Notes under the pieces: generated by a model
What the model saw: the letters and a program-made list of their open reading frames with translations, nothing else
Told to the model about the DNA's origin: nothing
Database searches by the model: none
Shown: positions 24,669 to 31,932 of the stretch, piece by piece
Numbering within the stretch: the first letter of the stretch is position 1
How the letters are laid out: every line of letters starts with the position of its first letter
Position numbers and translations under genes: made by a program
Virus record (IMG/VR): IMGVR_UViG_3300038528_000009
Location: 1 to 34,976 of that record
Length of the DNA: 34,976 bases
Strand: one strand, 5' to 3'
Origin: a virus

Positions 24669-24684
24669 GGGCGTTTAAACGCCC
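24669..24684. promoter_or_regulatory. 16-bp perfect palindrome with GTTTAAAC core
   Basis: GGGCGTTTAAACGCCC is a perfect palindrome in the 52-base gap after the gene at 23838. There is no T run, so it looks more like an operator than a terminator. A TATAAA follows at 24704-24709 just before the next ATG. Confidence 0.55.
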
Positions 24685-24711
24685 CTTAACCTTTTAACCT
24701 GAGTATAAATT

Positions 24712-24915
24712 ATGCACGCACTTGCTGACGTACTGGCCGTAGCTTTTTTTGTTGCCGCGTTGTTCGCTCTGGTAGCCTATCAGGACTGGATCGAGCGCGA
24801 GGCTGCCCGTGGTATGGCTAAAGCCGTAAAACCCGGCACAGAGCAGCACAGGCCATGCAAAAACGGGGTATTCATGCAAGATTTCGCAAATCGTCTGAAC
24901 AGGAGCAAAAAATAA
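24712..24915 (+). CDS. Small membrane-anchored protein
   Basis: A 67-residue protein with an N-terminal hydrophobic helix (VLAVAFFVAALFALVAYQDW), then a charged cytoplasmic tail. First of a set of four small early genes (the following ones start at 24915, 25175 and 25387). No homologous family was recognised. Small early membrane proteins often alter host envelope or block superinfection. The stop TAA shares one base with the next ATG. Confidence 0.55.
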   Translation: MHALADVLAVAFFVAALFALVAYQDWIEREAARGMAKAVKPGTEQHRPCKNGVFMQDFANRLNRSKK

Positions 24916-25169
24916 TGATTCCGGTTATCCATATTTTTTACTCTGTTGAAACAAAAACTCAGGGTTTCGGCTCGCTAATCCTTTACCCTATGAAAAACGC
25001 TATGACCGATATGACCGATGGGGGCGCTGACGTTACTGACGTTCGATCAGCACAGGCCGTAGCGGTCAGGGGACGCATTGATCGAGGTATAGACAGTCGA
25101 TCGCCTATGATTGCGCACAAGGTCACCCGGGCGCACTTAAACAACATCCGCAGACACGTGAAAGGATAA
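24915..25169 (+). CDS. Small hypothetical early protein
   Basis: An 84-residue protein (MIPVIHIFYSVETKTQGFGS) starting at ATG 24915 in the TAATG overlap, with AGGAG 9-14 bases upstream. The frame extends upstream to 24855, but that lies inside the previous gene. It has a beta-like start and a basic C-terminal helix (HKVTRAHLNNIRRHVKG) that might bind nucleic acid. No family was recognised. Confidence 0.5.
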   Translation: MIPVIHIFYSVETKTQGFGSLILYPMKNAMTDMTDGGADVTDVRSAQAVAVRGRIDRGIDSRSPMIAHKVTRAHLNNIRRHVKG

Positions 25170-25174
25170 AAATT

Positions 25175-25375
25175 ATGAGCCTACAAACCGTTAAATTATT
25201 GCTCAAGACCAAACAGCGACTAGAAGATCTGGCGCTGGACCTGCGAGAGTACGCCGCACACACGACCGACAACAACGAACCCCCACACTTGGTAATGCTG
25301 GCCGACTCTTTGGAATTGCGAAGCAGGTCCATAGCTGATCGAATTGCGGTAATGCTGGACCCCCCAACGATATAG
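25175..25375 (+). CDS. Small helical early protein
   Basis: A 66-residue protein predicted almost entirely helical (LLLKTKQRLEDLALDLREYA and later MLADSLELRSRSIADRIAVM). AAAGGA is 9-14 bases before its ATG. It looks like a helical-hairpin protein that could form a dimer. No family or function was recognised. Confidence 0.55.
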   Translation: MSLQTVKLLLKTKQRLEDLALDLREYAAHTTDNNEPPHLVMLADSLELRSRSIADRIAVMLDPPTI

Positions 25376-25386
25376 GAGCGTACAAG

Positions 25387-25503
25387 ATGCGAGAATTTAT
25401 AGAGTTGTGCGCCGCCGTGGCGGTGGTTGTGATCCTTGGGTACACCATAATTGTGGTCATGCCGGTGGTATTTCTTTTCGGTTATTTGTTGTTGCAAGGC
25501 TAA
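25387..25503 (+). CDS. Very small membrane protein
   Basis: A 38-residue frame with a strong ribosome site (AGGAG 10 bases upstream). Almost the whole protein is hydrophobic (LCAAVAVVVILGYTIIVVMP then VVFLFGYLLLQG), with only RE and E charged near the start, so it spans the membrane once or twice. The tight spacing after the previous gene supports it being real. It may be a toxin-like or envelope-modifying phage peptide. Confidence 0.6.
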   Translation: MREFIELCAAVAVVVILGYTIIVVMPVVFLFGYLLLQG

Positions 25504-25510
25504 ATTATTA

Positions 25511-25852
25511 GTGCCACTATGGGGCATCAGCCCGGCCGGCGGTGGCGCACGTAACACCGGCAGCAAGAGCTGGCAATATCTTCCTCGCTTGCGAGTTGGC
25601 GAAATGACATGGCAGGTGTGGTCCCCCCATTCGGGACAAGTGCTGTACTTGCCGACGAACGACGCCGCCAGTGATCTTGTATTACCCCATGAGGTGTTGT
25701 TTAAACAACACCTCATGGTCTTCTTTCCCTTCCGCTCTGTCCCAAACCACTTGATCTATCGTGTCCGCACCCATGAACGTCTTTACTGTCACCTTCTCAG
25801 TCTGGCCGCGCCGCCACACCCGGGCGATTGCTTGCATCCTGGCGTCGCGTGA
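25511..25852 (+). CDS. Possible small gene overlapping the 32-bp palindrome
   Basis: A GTG-started frame (MPLWGISPAGGGARNTGSKS) fills the 178-base gap before the minus-strand helicase gene and has protein-like sequence up to the palindrome (MTWQVWSPHSGQVLYLPTND). Past 25718 it only reads the helicase gene backwards. It may be a short real gene, or the remains of one whose end was replaced by the palindrome. The ribosome site (AAGG, 11-base spacing) is weak. Confidence 0.3.
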   Translation: MPLWGISPAGGGARNTGSKSWQYLPRLRVGEMTWQVWSPHSGQVLYLPTNDAASDLVLPHEVLFKQHLMVFFPFRSVPNHLIYRVRTHERLYCHLLSLAAPPHPGDCLHPGVA

Positions 25853-27034
25853 CCATATAGGCCCGAGCCACAGCACGTTCGACCCACCAGCGTACAAGTT
25901 CAGGCCGTGGCCGGCCGACTTTGGATGCAGCAACAACACCCGTTGTTTTTTGACGTTCCAGCCGGCAATGTTTCGATCGTTCAGTTCGGACCCTGGGTAG
26001 CGTTCGAGCAAGCGCGCAAGGTCGGCCGCGAACCAGTAGCACACCACCACCGACCCGCCACGGTTCAAGATGCCGTCGATCTCTGCACACATAGCGTCGA
26101 TCTTGTAACTGCTCATATACTCAGCCGCCCCCCGTTTACCTTCCAGCGTCCGAGGGCCGTACAGGAAACCGCTGACGCATTGCATCAGCTTGTTGGATAA
26201 GATTGCCTCAGTATCGGCAGTGATAACCCCGCCGCCGGGCACTTCCAGCGCCAAGCTCTTGCGCAGATCGTCATACTGCCCCCGCAAGGCAGGAGGCAAT
26301 GGCAGGTACACCCGTTCGTCAGTGATCTGCGGCAACTGGTGCCGGTAGTCAGGCATGGTGTAAACAACATCATTGATCGCCGCCGCTATTTTAGCCGCAC
26401 CCCAGTCGTAAAGCTCCCAACTATACTCATTGTAATCCGTAGGATAGAAGTATTTACGCAAAAAACCATCTTTCCGGGTGCCAAGCCGCTGGCCGCTGTC
26501 CACAATCAGCATTTGACCGAATAAACCAGTCCAGTCCTCGGAAACCGGTGTACCGGTCATACCGACGCGCCAGATAAAATCTTTTAGTCGCGGCCTGATC
26601 GCCTTGAACTGCATACCCCCTGTGTTTTTTAGCTTCGTCAGCTCGTCTACGATCAGGCCGTCAAAACCCTCTTTTAGCTTGTACGTTTTGAACAGCCAGG
26701 GCAGGTTCTCGAAATTAATGCACACAATGGGCGCGTCCGACTCTATGGCGGCCACTCGCTTGGCCATGCTTGATCCCGAGGCGTCAGCGACCCAGACTCC
26801 GGATAGATGACTCCATTTTGCGCATTCGGTAGCCCATACGTTTTTGCACACCTTAACCGGTGCTACTACCAGAATGCGTTTTAACACCCCCTCAGCCAGC
26901 AATTCAGCCGCAGCCGTCAGCGCCACTATGGTTTTGCCGGCGCCCATGGCCGCGACCAGCAGCGTATGATCGGTTTCAAACAATCGTTCGACGGATTGCA
27001 CTTGGTCATGCGTGAGATTATTAAGCCTCAGCAT
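25682..27034 (-). CDS. SNF2-type superfamily 2 helicase
   Basis: A 450-residue helicase. Motif I AAMGAGKT lies at residues 28-35, motif II VDELTKLKN at about 129-137 (DELT instead of DEAH), and motif III MTGTP at 159-163. In the C-terminal RecA domain SAGHGLNLYAGGSNVLWLG is motif V-like and QAIARVWRRGQTEKVTV matches motif VI of SNF2 enzymes. Such phage helicases often work with a VRR-NUC nuclease in replication or recombination. It is encoded opposite to its surroundings, overlaps the VRR-NUC gene by 14 bases, and ends in the 32-bp palindrome. Confidence 0.9.
   Translation of the reverse strand: MLRLNNLTHDQVQSVERLFETDHTLLVAAMGAGKTIVALTAAAELLAEGVLKRILVVAPVKVCKNVWATECAKWSHLSGVWVADASGSSMAKRVAAIESDAPIVCINFENLPWLFKTYKLKEGFDGLIVDELTKLKNTGGMQFKAIRPRLKDFIWRVGMTGTPVSEDWTGLFGQMLIVDSGQRLGTRKDGFLRKYFYPTDYNEYSWELYDWGAAKIAAAINDVVYTMPDYRHQLPQITDERVYLPLPPALRGQYDDLRKSLALEVPGGGVITADTEAILSNKLMQCVSGFLYGPRTLEGKRGAAEYMSSYKIDAMCAEIDGILNRGGSVVVCYWFAADLARLLERYPGSELNDRNIAGWNVKKQRVLLLHPKSAGHGLNLYAGGSNVLWLGPIWSRDARMQAIARVWRRGQTEKVTVKTFMGADTIDQVVWDRAEGKEDHEVLFKQHLMG
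25687..25718. repeat. Perfect 32-bp palindrome with GTTTAAAC core
   Basis: CCATGAGGTGTTGTTT is followed at once by its exact reverse complement. It has no loop and no T run. It lies at the end of the helicase coding sequence, where it encodes HEVLFKQHLMG, and between convergent genes. A cruciform or long mRNA hairpin could form on either strand, so it may act as a two-way transcript end or a protein-binding site. Confidence 0.95.
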
Positions 27035-27344
27035 TGTTGAACTCCCGCTGAATGATCGCCTGCAGTTTTATAGCCTCTATGACGGTCTTCACGCCCGTTC
27101 CTGAGTCAACCACCCACACGCGAGCGCCATGCTCGTGCAAGTCTGTTAGCACCCGTTGTTGTAAGCCCGACAGCTTGCCGGCGCCGGAGGGCGATTTCAC
27201 TTCGATAAAGGTCACCACGCCCTGAAACACGATCAGGCAATCCGGGAAGCCCTTGCGTGACCGGCTTTCCACCTTGTCGAACGTCATGCCGTTTTTGATC
27301 GCTTGAAGGCGCAGATAATTTTGAAGTTGGCTTTCGTTTTTCAT
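27021..27344 (-). CDS. VRR-NUC domain nuclease
   Basis: A 107-residue protein from ATG 27344 (MKNESQLQNYLRLQAIKNGM). The frame is open to 27428, but that runs across the promoter region and into the divergent gene. It is a stand-alone VRR-NUC domain with the PD-(D/E)xK core: the GFPD motif at 32-35 (Asp 35), then EVK at 48-50 after beta strand VVTFI, and LSGLQ with Gln 62. These proteins cut branched DNA and often accompany SNF2 helicases in phages. It overlaps the helicase gene, so the two form a co-translated pair. Confidence 0.9.
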   Translation of the reverse strand: MKNESQLQNYLRLQAIKNGMTFDKVESRSRKGFPDCLIVFQGVVTFIEVKSPSGAGKLSGLQQRVLTDLHEHGARVWVVDSGTGVKTVIEAIKLQAIIQREFNNAEA

Positions 27345-27413
27345 TGCGTTCTCGCTTTGTTGGTGTATAGTCGTACTATATATTACCCCTATTAACCGCA
27401 AAAGGAAATGAAA
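27345..27413. promoter_or_regulatory. Divergent promoter region with ATAGT-N3-ACTAT operator
   Basis: The 69-base gap between the leftward VRR-NUC/helicase pair and the rightward DUF2800 gene has a perfect ATAGT-CGT-ACTAT element (27367-27379). Rightward, TTGTTG (27357-27362) and TATATT (27379-27384) are 16 bases apart. TATACA or TATATA can serve leftward. One protein bound at the element could control both directions. Confidence 0.6.
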
Positions 27414-28607
27414 ATGCCAATTAAACACCTCACCTACGGCGGTTCAACCATCGCCCGCACAATCGCTTGCCCTGGCTGGGCCAGCCTGGCCAAACAAATG
27501 CCGAGGCAAGAAGGCCGCGCCTCAGACGCCGCCGAGGAAGGAACCGCCTTGCATGACGCTATGGAATGGATAATGGGGCGATTTGACCGTAACCCCACCT
27601 TTTGCAAAGGGTTGTTTTTCAATTCGGTTGAAATCACCGCTGAAATGATAGACGAACGTCTATGGCCTGCTTATGCCGCGATTAGGGAGTTAATGTATAC
27701 CTACGACGTGCCAGACAAGGACATAAAACTAGAGCCGTTCGTTCAGATCATTCCTGACCTGGCCGGGGGCTCGATTGACGTGTTGGCCCGGTCCCGCGAC
27801 GGCAAGACCATCATTGTGGCTGATTATAAATTCGGCTACATGCCGGTCGATGTGGCGTTCAATAAGCAGCTCTTATTTTATGCCCTTTGCGCAGACGCTG
27901 ACCCGCTAACGTCGAACTGGTTTGCCAAGGCCGAAAACATAGTGCTGGCGATTATCCAGCCTGCAGTGCCTGGGGGTGAAGACGAAGATGATGGCGAAGA
28001 TGATGACTACCAAGCGGCTACATGGGCCACCGACATCAGTATGCTGGACACGTTCGAGGACATAGTGGCCAAAGCGGTGGCGGAAGCCGAAGGCGACAGC
28101 CCAAAGTTCGAGGCCGGCGATCACTGCCGGTTCTGCCCTGCCGAGGTGATTTGCCCGATCAAGACCGGCGAGGCGCAACTGGCGGCCAAGCTGCCGGCCA
28201 TAGCGATTGAAACAATCGACACCTACATGCCCATGCTGGCCAGCATAGAAAAGTGGATAGCCGCCGTGCGTGAAATGGCGCTTAGCCAACTCCAAAAAGG
28301 CGCCGCTGTGGAAGGGTTTAAACTGGTCAACAAGCGCCCGACCCGAGTATGGACCAACAGCACCGAAGTGCAGGATATGCTTAGAAAGAACCGCAAATTC
28401 AAGGTGGCTGACATTTACGCTCAGACGCTAAAATCACCCGCGCAAATGGAGAAAGTTTTAAAAGCAAAAAAGATTGACGACACTATGATAACCGATTACA
28501 TTGTGAGTGTGTCATCAGGCGTCACAATGGCCCCGGCCGGTGACAAGCGAGAGGCAGTATTGCCAAGAGATGCACTGCGCGCCGCCTTACAGCGGCTACC
28601 AGAGTGA
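27414..28607 (+). CDS. DUF2800 nuclease, Cas4/AddB-like with Fe-S cysteines
   Basis: A 397-residue protein from ATG 27414, where AAGGA has better spacing than for ATG 27408. It shows a RecB-type nuclease core: His 47 in GTALHDAMEW, Asp 122 in GGSIDVLARS, Asp 137 and Lys 139 in VADYKFG, and Gln 152 in KQLLFYAL. One Cys early (Cys 19) plus three after the core (Cys 239, 242 and 248, in CRFCPAEVICP) give the one-plus-three layout of the Cas4/AddB iron-sulfur cluster. An acidic insert lies at about 188-200. Probably a 5'-to-3' resecting exonuclease that provides single strands for the next gene's protein. Confidence 0.8.
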   Translation: MPIKHLTYGGSTIARTIACPGWASLAKQMPRQEGRASDAAEEGTALHDAMEWIMGRFDRNPTFCKGLFFNSVEITAEMIDERLWPAYAAIRELMYTYDVPDKDIKLEPFVQIIPDLAGGSIDVLARSRDGKTIIVADYKFGYMPVDVAFNKQLLFYALCADADPLTSNWFAKAENIVLAIIQPAVPGGEDEDDGEDDDYQAATWATDISMLDTFEDIVAKAVAEAEGDSPKFEAGDHCRFCPAEVICPIKTGEAQLAAKLPAIAIETIDTYMPMLASIEKWIAAVREMALSQLQKGAAVEGFKLVNKRPTRVWTNSTEVQDMLRKNRKFKVADIYAQTLKSPAQMEKVLKAKKIDDTMITDYIVSVSSGVTMAPAGDKREAVLPRDALRAALQRLPE

Positions 28608-28619
28608 CAACAGGCACCC

Positions 28620-28652
28620 AACGACTATCAAACGACTATCAAACGACTATCC
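28620..28652 (+). repeat. Three tandem 11-bp repeats before the SSB-like gene
   Basis: AACGACTATCA is repeated three times (28620, 28631, 28642; the last copy ends in C). Each contains GACTAT, the right half of the ATAGT-N3-ACTAT element, spaced one helical turn apart. The array lies 21 bases before the start of the next gene, a good place for a translational or transcriptional control site. Confidence 0.8.
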
Positions 28653-28673
28653 ATACAAAAGGACGTGCAAAAA

Positions 28674-29363
28674 ATGTCACAATTACCGATTGATCCCAAG
28701 AGCTTGTTGGCTGGTTTTCAAAAGGCCCAACAGCGCGCTGAAATGGCGCAAGAAGAAGGCCTGTACCTGAAGATGGACAAGGCTGGGAACTGGCTGTACG
28801 GCTCCGAAGAAACCGAAGTTGAAGACAACTCGCGCTGGGCCGTTAACCCGTCCACCATGTCAACCGGGTTCTGTGCCTGGGCTGATGACGGTGGTGGCAA
28901 GATGGGCGAGGAAATGTGTTCTATCCTGTCCGATGACATTGTTCTGCGTAACCAACTGCCCGATGTGGGGGCCGCGTGGAAGCCTCAGACCGGTATGCAA
29001 TTAAAGTGCATGGACGGTGAAGACAAAGGCGTGGAAGTGCTGTATGCCACCACCAGCAAAGGCGGAACCAAGGCGTTCAAGGTCATTGTCAGCGCGATCA
29101 CGGCCCGCATTCAATCCGGTGAGTCCGGTGTGGTCCCTATCGTGGAACTGTGTACGGACAGCTACAAGCACAAGAAGTATGGCAAGATTTTCACCCCAGA
29201 ACTAAAGGTAGTCGGCTGGCTGGCGTTGGACGCCTTGCCGGAAGACAAGCCGGAAGACAAGCCGGAAGACAAGCCGGAAGACAAGCCAGAGCCGGAAGCT
29301 ACTCCCGAGCCCGAGCCAGAAGAAGCGCCAGCACGGCAACGTCGTCGCCAGCGTAAAGCGTAA
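28674..29363 (+). CDS. Probable single-stranded DNA-binding protein
   Basis: A 229-residue protein from ATG 28674, 11 bases after AAAGGA. It has a compact N-terminal part with YLKMDKAGNWLYGSEETEVE, WAVNPSTMSTGFCAWADDGG and GAAWKPQTGMQLKCMDGED, a set I know from phage proteins next to DUF2800 or recombination genes and probably OB-like. The C-terminal tail has four PEDK repeats, then an acidic segment, then a basic RQRRRQRKA end. Acidic tails are typical of SSBs that recruit partners, but the basic end is unusual. The nearby nuclease, polymerase and primase-helicase support a role at replication or recombination. Confidence 0.6.
   Translation: MSQLPIDPKSLLAGFQKAQQRAEMAQEEGLYLKMDKAGNWLYGSEETEVEDNSRWAVNPSTMSTGFCAWADDGGGKMGEEMCSILSDDIVLRNQLPDVGAAWKPQTGMQLKCMDGEDKGVEVLYATTSKGGTKAFKVIVSAITARIQSGESGVVPIVELCTDSYKHKKYGKIFTPELKVVGWLALDALPEDKPEDKPEDKPEDKPEPEATPEPEPEEAPARQRRRQRKA
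29238..29285 (+). repeat. Four 12-bp repeats encoding PEDK
   Basis: CCGGAAGACAAG is repeated four times without interruption in the C-terminal tail of the SSB-like gene. The unit codes for PEDK. Identical copies suggest recent slippage, so the number may vary between related phages. Confidence 0.9.
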
Positions 29364-29371
29364 GACCAACG

Positions 29372-29396
29372 CCCCTGCCCTATGCAGGGGTTTTTT
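29372..29396 (+). terminator. Rho-independent terminator after the SSB-like gene
   Basis: CCCCTGC (29372-29378) and GCAGGGG (29384-29390) form a stem with a 5-base loop, followed by six T residues. It begins 9 bases past the stop and separates the recombination genes from the next unit. Confidence 0.9.
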
Positions 29397-29406
29397 ACCC
29401 CCTTAG

Positions 29407-29419
29407 ATAGTGAGACTAC
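29407..29419 (+). promoter_or_regulatory. ATAGT-N3-ACTAC element at a gene start
   Basis: ATAGT-GAG-ACTAC lies between the terminator and the ATG at 29421. It has one mismatch from the dyad seen at 22006 and 27367. It directly precedes the start codon, so a bound protein would block transcription into the gene or its translation start. Confidence 0.45.
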
Positions 29420-29420
29420 C

Positions 29421-29825
29421 ATGAAGTACCACACCGAGAACAGCAAGACTGCGTGTAAACAGGCGTCAAAGAAGATCAACAATTTTGTTTCTGATATGGT
29501 TCACAACTTTTCAACCAACAGCACCAACAGCGACGAGGAAGCGTTTGATGTGGTGCGCACCATTGCCTATGAGCTGGCGGAAGCATCCACTGAGGTGTAT
29601 CTGGCGATGTCGATGAACAGCGTCAGCACCGGCGAAGAAAACATCAAAACTATGGACCGGGAGAAAATTCACAAAGCCGTAGAAATGACGCTGGACGCCA
29701 TACTGACCGACGCAAAAGACGTAATAAAGCGCACAACAGGCGTAGGCCTCAACACCGAAATAGTCGAATGCAGCCGTGAACAAATGGCCGGCTACAAAGC
29801 CTCAAAAAACGCCGTGAAGCACTGA
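29421..29825 (+). CDS. Hypothetical helical protein upstream of DNA polymerase
   Basis: A 134-residue protein from ATG 29421 (MKYHTENSKTACKQASKKIN). The frame is open to 29382, but that overlaps the terminator. It is largely helical and mixed-charge (FDVVRTIAYELAEASTEVYL). No motif or family was recognised. It ends one base before the polymerase start, so it is probably translated with it and may be a replication accessory. Confidence 0.6.
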   Translation: MKYHTENSKTACKQASKKINNFVSDMVHNFSTNSTNSDEEAFDVVRTIAYELAEASTEVYLAMSMNSVSTGEENIKTMDREKIHKAVEMTLDAILTDAKDVIKRTTGVGLNTEIVECSREQMAGYKASKNAVKH

Positions 29826-29826
29826 C

Positions 29827-31851
29827 ATGCGCACCGTCATCGTGGACTTTGAAACTCGCTCCCGAGCTGATCTGACCAAAACCGGCGCGTACAAATACGC
29901 GGCGGACCCCAGCACAGATATTCTGTGTATGTCAGCAATCGACTCTGAAATAGGCAACGAGTGGCTATGGTATCCGGCGACTGAGCTATTTCCGGCCACG
30001 TTGGCGGTGGCCATAGAACACGCCGACATTGTGGCGGCCGTGAACGCCGAGTTTGATAAAGCCATTTGGGAATTTATCGCGGCGCCTGATTACGAAGCGC
30101 CGGGAATAGAACACAAGAAATGGTACTGCCTGGCGGCGCAGTGCCGTGTGAACGCGATACCGTCCGGTTTGGAAAACGCCGCCCGCGCCCTGGGGATCAA
30201 CAAACGCAAAGACCCACGCGGTAAGCAGCTTATCAAGGCGATGTCGATTCCCGACCCTGTAACTGGCGAGTTTAGCGAAGCCCCAAAGCTGCTGCAGGAA
30301 ATGGGCGCCTACTGCCTGCAAGATTCACGGCTGGCGCGCAAGGTCATGGCCCTGACCCGCTTAATGAGTGTCACAGAACATCAGGACTGGCTGATAACCT
30401 GTGACATTAACGAACGCGGCGCCAAGGTCGATACCGAACTGGCGCGGCTGGCCGTGACCTACGCCGACTCCGAACGCGGCGAAATCGCCGGAAAGCTGAA
30501 TCAGCTCACCGGTGGTGCTATCACTAAGCACACCCAGGCTGTGCGCATTCGCGGCTGGCTGCTGGCAGAGTGTGACAACAACCCCGACGTTATCGCCCTT
30601 ATGACCGTCAAAAAGGGCGACGTACAAAAACAATCGCTCGACAAAGACGTGCGCACGGCCTTGCTGGATGCGCGCACCACAGACGGCTTTTTATTGGACC
30701 AGTTAACGGCTGACGTGCTGGAGCTGGTCGATCAAGGCAGCAAATCCAGTGTGTCGAAGTTCCAGCGTATGCTGGATATGGCCGAGGATGACGACCGGGT
30801 GCGCGGTGCGTTTGTGTTCGCAGGCGCCAGTCAGACCCAGCGGTTCGCATCCCGAGGGCTGCAACTTCACAACATGCGCCGGGACTGCTGGAAGGCCGCA
30901 GAAACCGAAGACATAAAGCAGTTTATGCAGGTCCATTACATAATTCCTAACGTCATGGAAACACTGTCTAAGCTGCTGCGCCCTGCCCTGATACCTGCCC
31001 CAGGACATAAATTCGTGGTGTCGGACTGGGCCGCCATAGAGGGCCGCGTTCTGCCGTGGCTGACGAACGACGCCCGAGCCGAGTCAGTGCTGGATGTTTT
31101 TCGAAGCGGCGCTGATATTTACATGGCCACGGCTAAGGCCATGGGCATACTTGAACGCCAGATCGGCAAGGTGGCCACCTTGGCGCTGGGCTATCAAGGC
31201 GCGGTCGGTGCGTTTCAGGCCATGGCCAAAAACTACGGCTTGAGCCTGACCGAATCCGAAGTTCTAAAGATAGTGTTTAAATGGCGTGACGCTAATCCGT
31301 GGGCCGTTGACTACTGGCGCGCTTGCGAAAAAGCCGCGCTGCTGGCCATGCGCCGCCCAAGTGCCATGATTGACATAGGCAAATGCCAGTTCATGTTCGT
31401 TGAAGGCTTGATGAATGGGACACTGTGCGGCATTTTGCCAGACGGTACTGTTCTGCAGTACCCTAGCGCCAGGCTAGAATATGTGAAGGGCAAGTACGGC
31501 GGGAAGTGGCAAGTAAGCTATGCCAAGGCCAGCATATTACCCAAGGCAGACGCTACCGAGTGGCCCAGACACACCTTGTATGGCGGTTTAATTGCGGAAA
31601 ACTTTGCTCAAGGCACCGCAGGCGCGATATTGAAATACGCCTTGCGGGAGCTGGCAAAAGTGAACGCGCCAGTGGTTTTTCATGTTCACGATGAGATAAT
31701 CGAAGAAGTACCTGATTCAGAAGTGGAAGCGCGCAGCCTGCAGCTGCAGACGATTATGGAAACGCCGCCGCCATGGGCTGCAGGGCCTTCGTGGGCCGCA
31801 GGCTTGCCGCTTGAAGCTAAGCCCTCGGTAATGGACAGGTACGGCAAATAG
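29827..31851 (+). CDS. Family A DNA polymerase with 3'-5' exonuclease
   Basis: A 674-residue replicative polymerase. The exonuclease domain has DFE (Asp 7, Glu 9) in IVDFETRS, the exoII segment NAEFD (Asn 73 to Asp 77) and the exoIII YCLQD (Tyr 162, Asp 166), so proofreading should be active. The polymerase domain has motif A SDWAAIEGR (Asp 400), motif B beginning at Lys 448 (KVATLALGYQGAVGAFQAM, ending YG) and motif C HVHDE (Asp 622, Glu 623). No 5'-3' exonuclease domain is present, as usual for phage polymerases. It follows the unknown helical gene by one base. Confidence 0.95.
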   Translation: MRTVIVDFETRSRADLTKTGAYKYAADPSTDILCMSAIDSEIGNEWLWYPATELFPATLAVAIEHADIVAAVNAEFDKAIWEFIAAPDYEAPGIEHKKWYCLAAQCRVNAIPSGLENAARALGINKRKDPRGKQLIKAMSIPDPVTGEFSEAPKLLQEMGAYCLQDSRLARKVMALTRLMSVTEHQDWLITCDINERGAKVDTELARLAVTYADSERGEIAGKLNQLTGGAITKHTQAVRIRGWLLAECDNNPDVIALMTVKKGDVQKQSLDKDVRTALLDARTTDGFLLDQLTADVLELVDQGSKSSVSKFQRMLDMAEDDDRVRGAFVFAGASQTQRFASRGLQLHNMRRDCWKAAETEDIKQFMQVHYIIPNVMETLSKLLRPALIPAPGHKFVVSDWAAIEGRVLPWLTNDARAESVLDVFRSGADIYMATAKAMGILERQIGKVATLALGYQGAVGAFQAMAKNYGLSLTESEVLKIVFKWRDANPWAVDYWRACEKAALLAMRRPSAMIDIGKCQFMFVEGLMNGTLCGILPDGTVLQYPSARLEYVKGKYGGKWQVSYAKASILPKADATEWPRHTLYGGLIAENFAQGTAGAILKYALRELAKVNAPVVFHVHDEIIEEVPDSEVEARSLQLQTIMETPPPWAAGPSWAAGLPLEAKPSVMDRYGK

Positions 31852-31856
31852 GCCAT

Positions 31857-31889
31857 AAAAAACCCCGACAAGGTTACCTGCCGGGGGTT
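31857..31889 (-). terminator. Terminator-like hairpin after polA, better on the minus strand
   Basis: CCCCG (31863-31867) pairs with CGGGG (31882-31886), with an AGGT/ACCT inner stem. The run of six A before it (31857-31862) becomes a T tract on the minus strand, giving a standard terminator for leftward transcripts. On the plus strand the T tract is missing, so it would act as an mRNA 3' hairpin at most. Confidence 0.6.
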
Positions 31890-31932
31890 CAAGGCGCGCT
31901 ACCACACACACCAACTTCGAGAGAACAACTGT

